Assembly: GCA_038373885.1 (NCBI GenBank)
Contig: JAWZYV010019936.1
Span: forward strand, 620,001-684,000
DNA: 64,000 bases
Direction of reading: 5' to 3'
Source: Cheiracanthium punctorium
Lineage: Eukaryota; Arthropoda; Arachnida; Araneae; Cheiracanthiidae
Below, one piece after another: positions 58,493-64,000 of the stretch. Position 1 is the stretch's first letter. Each line of letters begins with the position of its first letter. A model generated the notes under the pieces. It made no database searches. It had not been told where the DNA came from and saw nothing but the letters and a program-made list of their open reading frames with translations. The position numbers and the translations under genes were made by a program.

Positions 58493-58895
58493 CAGGGGAG
58501 GACCCAGAAAAAGTCTCTGGGAGGGGGGGGGGGAAGTCCGTTTTTTAATAGAATAGTACATCCATTCCACAGCACTGTTTATCTCAATATATACGAAAAC
58601 ACTGCATAGTATACCATAAATAAACAAATATGTCGTTTTATACAGCTATCGGTAACTAAGTTCAGGCAAACATGGAAAAATTGGAAGTTGATTATATAGC
58701 TTTTAAACTTTCGGAAAAACATTAATTGGGGATTTTAGTTGCATGAAACAAAAAAGTTCCTTATGCGGGAAAAATTTAATAAAGTTTTGAAACTCCGAGA
58801 AAACACTAATTGGTGACAGGACATTTTGCCGACACCGTCTCACTCTAGGGAAGGGGGCTCGAACCCTTGAATCCTCCCCAATGGATTCGCCACCG
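58493..58895. mobile_element. Possible hAT MITE inside the MULE
   Basis: The left tip caggggaggacccag is followed by a G-run. The right portion ctcgaacccttgaatcctcc, then aatggattcgccaccg, resembles a typical hAT 3' end. The flanking 8-mers atataata (58,485-58,492) and atatgata (58,896-58,903) match at 7 of 8. The tips match poorly (about 9 of 15), and a stray array-type unit lies inside near 58,817-58,845. The call is tentative. Confidence 0.4.
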
Positions 58896-58924
58896 ATATG
58901 ATATCAACAATTTCAGGAGGCAAT

Positions 58925-59245
58925 ACCCATGTCTGTAACAATCCACGTCGGTAAAATGTCCTGTCGGTGAAATGTCCACTCGGTGAAAAATCCGTGTCGG
59001 TAAAATATCCAGTCGGTGAAAAATCCATGTCGGTGAAAAACCCGTGTCGGTGCAATGTTCGGTCGGTGAAATGTCCAGTCGGTGAAAAATCCTTGTCGGT
59101 GAAATGTCCAGTCGGTGAAATATCCACGTCGGTGAACTGTCCAGTCGGTGAAAAGTCCATGTCGGTGAAATATCCAGTCGGTGAAACGGTGTCGGTGAAA
59201 TGTCTTGTCGGTGTAAAGGGTGTCGGTGAAATGTCCCGGACCGGT
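58925..59245 (-). repeat. Right tandem-repeat arm, inverted copy
   Basis: The same 33-bp unit as the left arm but in opposite orientation (gtcggtgaaatgtccagtcg and variants), about ten units with some length changes. The outer ~110 bp mirror the left arm in order and variants. Near 59,040-59,080 there is a local rearrangement (gtcggtgcaatgttcggtcg) not seen on the left. Confidence 0.92.
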
Positions 59246-59664
59246 TATTTTCTTAGTTGCTGAAAATATAACGTACAAAATCGAACAAATCCAATGAACC
59301 ATTTCCTAGTCTAGATTTAATTTTAGTAAAATAATTAAAAGTGTGAATTATAAAAAAAATTAAAAACTAAAATAAAAACTTTTTATAATTAATTCGTGAC
59401 TGTTTGCTAAGAGATCAATAGTATGAAATATTTCAGTTCATTTGCAGAATGGGAACTTTACGAAAAATTTAGATTACGATGTTTAGATTTAGATGTTCGA
59501 TTCAGACTCCCATTGGAAGATGATTTAAAAAATAAAACTTTAAATTAAAATTTGTAATTATTGATTCGTTTTTTGTTAGATCAGAGACATATATATATAT
59601 ACAAAATTTTCGGTTTGTTGATTGGGAAAGCAGCGTGAAACTGTAATAAAAAAAAAATTCTCAG
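59246..59664. other. MULE right subterminal spacer
   Basis: AT-rich spacer between the right array and the right terminal repeat, comparable to 55,075-55,318 on the left. No coding signal. Confidence 0.6.
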
Positions 59665-59734
59665 TGTCAATCCCGCGGGACTAGTCCCGCAAACATTTGT
59701 GCGGGATCCCACAGGATCGGGATTGCATTCCCTA
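59665..59734 (-). repeat. Right terminal inverted repeat of the MULE
   Basis: Starts tgtcaatcccgcgggac and ends cgggattgcattcccta. It is shorter than the left end (70 versus 95 bp) because one gcgggat repeat is missing. It is followed by the duplication attttatc. Confidence 0.85.
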
Positions 59735-59848
59735 ATTTTATCCTTAATTTTATATACATATATCCTTTTGTATATGTTATATCTTGTTATATGCATATAC
59801 AATAGTCCTTTTGTGTGTAGTCCAAATGACCGTTCGCCGTAAATGTAA

Positions 59849-59885
<37 letters not shown>
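59849..59885. repeat. (TA)n microsatellite
   Basis: About 17 TA units. Frames that translate it are not genes. Confidence 0.95.
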
Positions 59886-59886
<1 letters not shown>

Positions 59887-62014
59887 GGAAACGGCTAAAT
59901 TCATTAACTTAAATGCACGGAGCATTTTAATGTTGAAAGTATAAAAAGTCAATGAAAATAAAAAGAATTCATTAGAAAATGAAAAAATTGTCTATTTATG
60001 TTACGTAACGTTCAAAAAACGCTTCGTTGTTTGGATTCTTTAACAGAAACGTCTCTGAAAAAAAAAACTTTAGGAAAAAACATAGATTCTAGTTGTAAGA
60101 ATTAATTCTTTTAACCTGCAGGATCGTGGGAATGCTTTAAAATAGCACTCCGGATATTTTGGCTCTAAAGAGATGTGTTCGATTTCCTAAATGTAACATG
60201 GTGTGTGTGTGTATGCATATACAATGTCACGTCATAATGCATTTAACCAGCACTTAATTAATGATTGGAAGGCATAGTTTTACAGTAATTAATTTTCGTA
60301 GCCTGAACTTCAACTTGACCTACATGGGATTTTTCTAAAATGTTCATCGGAAATTAATTAAATGATAACAGGAGAAGTACCCAGAATCAAAATTTGATGC
60401 ACTATTAAAATTATAGCATAAAATACAAAGCAATAACATTTACATTTGGCATAAAACAAATTTTATTTACTATTATTGAGTTTGAAGTCATCAGCACTTT
60501 AAATAAAAAAATACATAGCTTTTTTAGAAATATTGCACATGGTATATGAATCTTTTTTTTTTTATCATTACTCTAAACTGTGTACTCAAACATCACTAAA
60601 ATTATATGCAACTTTAAATAAAATACATTATACACACAAATCAGTTATCAATTTTTCAACTAAAGGTGTAAACTTTTGGAAAGGTTCGATGTTAGTTGTC
60701 TAACTTCAAACTAGAATTTTTAAACCTAATCACTGCGCTTTTATTTTATTTTTTAAAATATTTTTTCCTGGTACGTTAGTGAACTTAAATCATCTTATTG
60801 AAAGAATTTTAGTTCAGATATGGATATGCTCTTCGTAAATCTGTTTCTATGAATCATGAGGAACAAAATTATGTAAATAAGTTACATAAAGGTAAATGCA
60901 CCGCAAAATATGCTGATTTTTTTTTTCAATTCTATCTCACGTAATCAAACAAATTCTTCTGGGGTAGCCAATATTTCGTATTCAAAATTAATATTTAAAA
61001 TCGAGTTTTTCGAGAGCAACTGGTGTACTTTTTAGTTAAAAGATACATTTATTTTAGTTTATGCTTTATGAATCAGATTAAATGAGTATTTAATCTAGGT
61101 TTCTTAATTCTCGCGAAAATCATTTTAGATCTAACTTAAAAGTACAAAAAGTAAAATCTTTTGATACAAATATTTTACTCTTAATTAAACCAATGGTACT
61201 GTCATTTCTCTCTATATATGTAGTTGATGCAAACGTATTCAAATTAACTTTTTAAAAATAGCATTGATATTACTACGTGGTTTATTTTGAGACCAAAGTC
61301 CGAAACGTGGAGAAAAATGTGTATCGCTGATGTATACCGTACACATATATCAGCTGTGTCACGTTGCGGCAAGAGCACGCATCCCCTCTTTCTTTAAATT
61401 TTAAATGTGCACACACATTGAGCGATAAATTCGAAATGTAATTAAATTAAAAAATCAAAAAAATTGCGTTAAACGTAATTGTGTACAAACGAACAAAAAC
61501 ATGTGAAATTGTGAGAATATCATAAAAAAAATGTGCGATACCCTTACAGCCTTAAAAAAACATTATTATTTTTACAAAGAATTTCAAATGTATAAAAATG
61601 CTATGTATGACAGCGGATGTATGACAGCAATTTACGATTTATACCAATAAAAGATATAAGAAAAACTTTGTAATAGCGCCTAGTATTTTTCAAATAGATA
61701 ATTACTTCTCATAAACTTACCTACGACAAAATGCAATATTGAGGCAGAAAACATTTACTGAAATCATTCTGTAATTGCTTCCTGTGTACAATTGTTCCTT
61801 AACAGTTCATCAATAGACTGATCATAATCTTACTGGGTGTTTTTTACTGCCCTAAAAATGGTGTGTGCCTCGTACTAAAATTATCAAATATCGTCTTAAT
61901 AGTTTTCCCTGTTAGCCCCCTATCACTCGTTCTGAATAACAATGGACAATCAATACTTAATCATTCTTCGAAAGTGTGCTTTGCATCGGCTTCTTAACAA
62001 AACCCCGTTTCCTA
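59886..62014. other. No supported feature
   Basis: AT-rich DNA with a short (gt)n patch near 60,201-60,213. No coding, tRNA-like or paired-end signal was noticed. Confidence 0.5.
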
Positions 62015-62298
62015 CAGAGTAAAAAAAATCAGAAACGTTACATACTTATAGCGGAAAGGTTTCCGAAAGTATAGCGTAACCTACCGATGCTCTACTCGAA
62101 CTCCCGATTTCGGAAACATAACCCATATTTCGGGGTAAAATATTTACGGGGAAAGGAAATCTTTATTTGACTTCGCGCGCATGCGCCAAGTGCCAAGAGA
62201 CAGGGATGAGTGAACGCGTCTTTCCCTAATAGCACAGATGGTCACAAAAGACTCGCTGTGACGTCACAGTTGTCACAGGACTGTCACATTGTAACTTG

Positions 62299-62475
62299 CA
62301 GGGCCCGATTATGACCAACAGGGGCCCGGGCATTGATGAATTTGGGGGTCCCCATCTATAAAATTTGTTTTCTTTTTCATAATATTTTGACATATAAAAG
62401 AATATTTCAGAACAACATTTGAAACTAGGGGCCCTGGGCAAAGTCCCGATTTGCCCATGCGATAATAAGGGTCTG
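62299..62475. mobile_element. hAT MITE (177 bp), 8-bp duplication
   Basis: It starts CAGGGCCCGATTATGACC and ends ATAATAAGGGTCTG, imperfect inverses, with further ggggcccgggca / aggggccctgggc pairing inside. Identical 8-mers gtaacttg flank it (62,291-62,298 and 62,476-62,483). It interrupts the inverted-repeat element. Confidence 0.88.
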
Positions 62476-62767
62476 GTAACTTGTGAGTGATGTAACTCCA
62501 CTGTGAAGTTTATTTGTGACCAGTCACCAGGTGACGTCGCCGGATGAATACTTAAATAAAACGGATGAATACTTAAATAAAACAGCGCATTATCTCCTGA
62601 AAATAATTTATGTGGAAGAAAAAGATTTAAGATTTTTAATTTATATTTATTAATATGCTATTTTCCCTCCATTTACAAAATACTTCAAAAAATTTTTAAG
62701 TTTCCAAAACAAGCCGTACCACAACAGCAGTCAGTTTACTTTTAAAGTAAATTCCAGCAAGAGAATC

Positions 62768-62890
62768 ACAGCGCCGCGGTAACGTGCTGTCCTATGGACT
62801 CGTCTATCTTGGGTTCGATTCTGATCGCTGGTCCTGCGCGCTCCATCCGTTAGAGTTTGGTGCTGCCATCTAGTTGATGTTACTTCAAAC
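62768..62890 (+). repeat. SINE-like, tRNA-related segment
   Basis: Box B GTTCGATTC at 62,813-62,821 matches the pol III consensus exactly. The preceding gccgcggtaacgtgctgtcc resembles a D-arm region, but box A is degenerate. It is not a folded functional tRNA. The following GC-rich body is non-coding. Confidence 0.5.
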
Positions 62891-63524
62891 GCTTCATCTA
62901 GTGCATGTTACTTTTTCTGAAAAACTCAGAAAGGTAACTCGTTAATTCGGAAACCTTTCCGAAATACACGGAAAGGTTACTCAATATTTTACCAAAATAT
63001 ACAGAAACGTTACCCATCTTTTCCAGAAACCTTACCTAAAAAACAGGAAAATAGGTAAATATGTTTCCGACATATGCAGAAACGTTTCTAAATACTTTAC
63101 CCGCATGGTTCGGAAACGTTTCCGCAATTTTAAACTACAAGAGCTGCCCCATTTTTTGGGGTAACGTTTCCGAATTTTTTTTACCGTGAGTCCGCTTTTC
63201 AGGAATTAGTCAGCGAAAAATCTACCAGCAGACAAGTTGATCACACAAAGCATTCATTTTTGTACGGAATGGAATACACGTCGTCGGTGCCAGCAGCTTT
63301 TCATAACAATAAGTGACAGACAACAATAGCCGTGATCGCATTCAACTTCATCTGCTGTAACACATAATCAAGGCAAACATTTTAGCAACTAGACAATTAA
63401 ACAATAAATTAGATCCCCACGGAGGGCACTCCACCCATAGGCCTAGATCCCTCGTGCAGATAATTGGCCTTAATCCCACAACGCAACTTAAAGAATAAAT
63501 TAAATTTCACTCCACAAGTTTCTA

Positions 63525-63605
63525 AAACTGTACCAAGCTTGGTGATATCCCTTATGATTGGTGAGAAATTGGCAAATCCTTACATTATTAATGTATCGCA
63601 TCTCA
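63525..63605 (+). repeat. Short Helitron-related fragment
   Basis: aaactgtaccaagcttggtgatatcccttatga..ggtgagaaatt, in pieces, parallels aaactgagccaagcttcgcgatgtgttctatat..ggcgagaaatt at about 49,886-49,940, within the Helitron-related segment there. The match is short. Confidence 0.35.
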
Positions 63606-63748
63606 ATTTCAAATTAAATAAGTTTAAATGAAGTCTATCAAAAATTTATATAATTTAATAGACATAAAAGCAAGTCATATGGCGTCCACATCAGATTTTT
63701 TAAATAACAAATATAAAGTTTGTTCATTTTCAAATAGAATCAAAATAT

Positions 63749-63858
63749 ATGTATATATATATATATTATTTAATAAATAAATAAATAAAATAAATAGTTC
63801 GAAATAACATTTCACTCCGCAGATCATTATAGGGAAAAAAAAAAAAAAAAAAAAAAAA
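63749..63858. repeat. (TA)n and poly(A) tracts
   Basis: A TA run at about 63,748-63,766 is followed by aaataaat repeats, and an A homopolymer of about 24 lies at 63,835-63,858. Simple sequence only. Confidence 0.85.
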
Positions 63859-64000
63859 GATTTTCACATTTTCTCGAGAATCTCTGAACAAAGAATTATA
63901 TATTTACATCAGTTCCAAAAGTTTTTCAGTCTTCTTTTACCACTTGAGAAACTGTATTAAAATTTCAGGAAATAAAAAATTCACCGTTCCATTTCCAAAA

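Larger units (their letters stand above)
54980..59734 (+). mobile_element. Mutator-like foldback element (4,755 bp) with tandem-repeat arms
   Basis: Terminal inverted repeats occupy 54,980-55,074 and 59,665-59,734. The outer tips are taggaaaagcaatcccg and the inverse of cgggattgcattcccta. The inner ends are cccgcgggattgaca and tgtcaatcccgcggg. The 8-mer attttatc flanks both sides (54,972-54,979 and 59,735-59,742), within the 8-11 bp range of MULEs. Inside lie two arms of 33-bp tandem repeats in opposite orientation (55,319-55,670 and 58,925-59,245). Between them is a transposase gene with a FLYWCH finger. This fits animal MULEs related to the Phantom group (from memory); the tandem-repeat arms are reminiscent of Foldback elements. 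Confidence 0.9.
62015..63188. mobile_element. Inverted-repeat element rich in GAAACGTT motifs (1,174 bp)
   Basis: The left end cagagtaaaaaaaatcagaa, continuing acgtta, and the right end inverse cacggtaaaaaaaattcgga, continuing aacgttacc, match over about 28 bp with a few differences. Both subterminal zones are packed with ggaaacgttacc / ggaaaggtttccg words in both orientations (62,025-62,130 and 62,930-63,175). It is non-coding. A hAT MITE and a SINE-like segment sit inside. No clear target duplication was found, so the superfamily is unassigned. Confidence 0.7.

Noticed and set aside
55319..59245. CRISPR-like array (regular repeats of ~33 bp)
   Set aside because: There are no unique spacers between repeats, no cas genes, the repeat is continuous, and the DNA is eukaryotic TE sequence.
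62768..62890. Functional tRNA gene
   Set aside because: Box B is exact but the D arm, the anticodon stem and the acceptor pairing cannot be formed convincingly; better explained as a SINE or tRNA relic.

Overview
This window is AT-rich eukaryotic DNA with no convincing host exon, rRNA, functional tRNA gene, CRISPR array or bacterial-type operon. Nearly everything that can be recognised is a transposable element (TE) or repeat: Tc1/mariner, hAT, piggyBac-like, Helitron, Mutator-like (MULE) and pogo-like DNA elements, Jockey-type LINE remnants, tRNA-derived SINEs, microsatellites and minisatellites. The element mix, and the style of the Jockey gag/RT, the Helitron ends and the SINEs, suggest an arthropod, possibly a spider. 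That taxonomic call is inference from remembered sequence style, not proof. The window looks like intergenic or large-intron DNA.

Layout. 1-1.55 kb: a complete Tc1 element with an uninterrupted DD34E transposase, inserted in a (TA)n tract. 1.55-7.3 kb: mostly featureless, with a SINE piece and a doubtful mariner-like relict. 7.28-8.87 kb: a very young 797-bp tandem duplication. 9.4-13.7 kb and 22.55-23.07 kb: Jockey-clade LINE remnants on the minus strand. The upstream LINE gag gene was split at a TTAA by a small piggyBac-like element. That element was split by a hAT-type element (8-bp duplication gaaagaaa). The hAT unit carries a deleted mariner and a 2.1-kb Helitron. The Helitron carries a TA-flanked MITE, and that MITE carries a 161-bp hAT MITE. 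The layers are supported by target-site duplications (TSDs), by a reading frame that aligns across the outermost junction, and by an uninterrupted sister copy of the innermost host.

23-54 kb: mostly unassigned AT-rich DNA with scattered SINEs, MITEs (31.1, 35.8, 36.8, 38.2 and 50.3 kb), a perfect 26-bp inverted repeat (31.0 kb), a decayed multi-copy protein gene (32.5-33.6 kb), paired non-coding repeats (43.9/48.2 kb and 21.0/46.2 kb) and a GC-rich minisatellite (52.5 kb). 53.06-54.31 kb: a decayed Tc1/mariner element.

54.98-59.73 kb: the most interesting unit, a 4.75-kb MULE with a FLYWCH zinc finger and a DDE transposase. It has GC-rich terminal inverted repeats, an 8-bp TSD (attttatc), and two large internal arms built from a 33-bp tandem repeat in opposite orientation, giving a foldback architecture. 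Two apparent frameshifts, one in a run of 12 C, break the transposase. 59.7-64 kb: microsatellites, and a 1.17-kb inverted-repeat element rich in GAAACGTT motifs, carrying a nested hAT MITE and a SINE-like piece.
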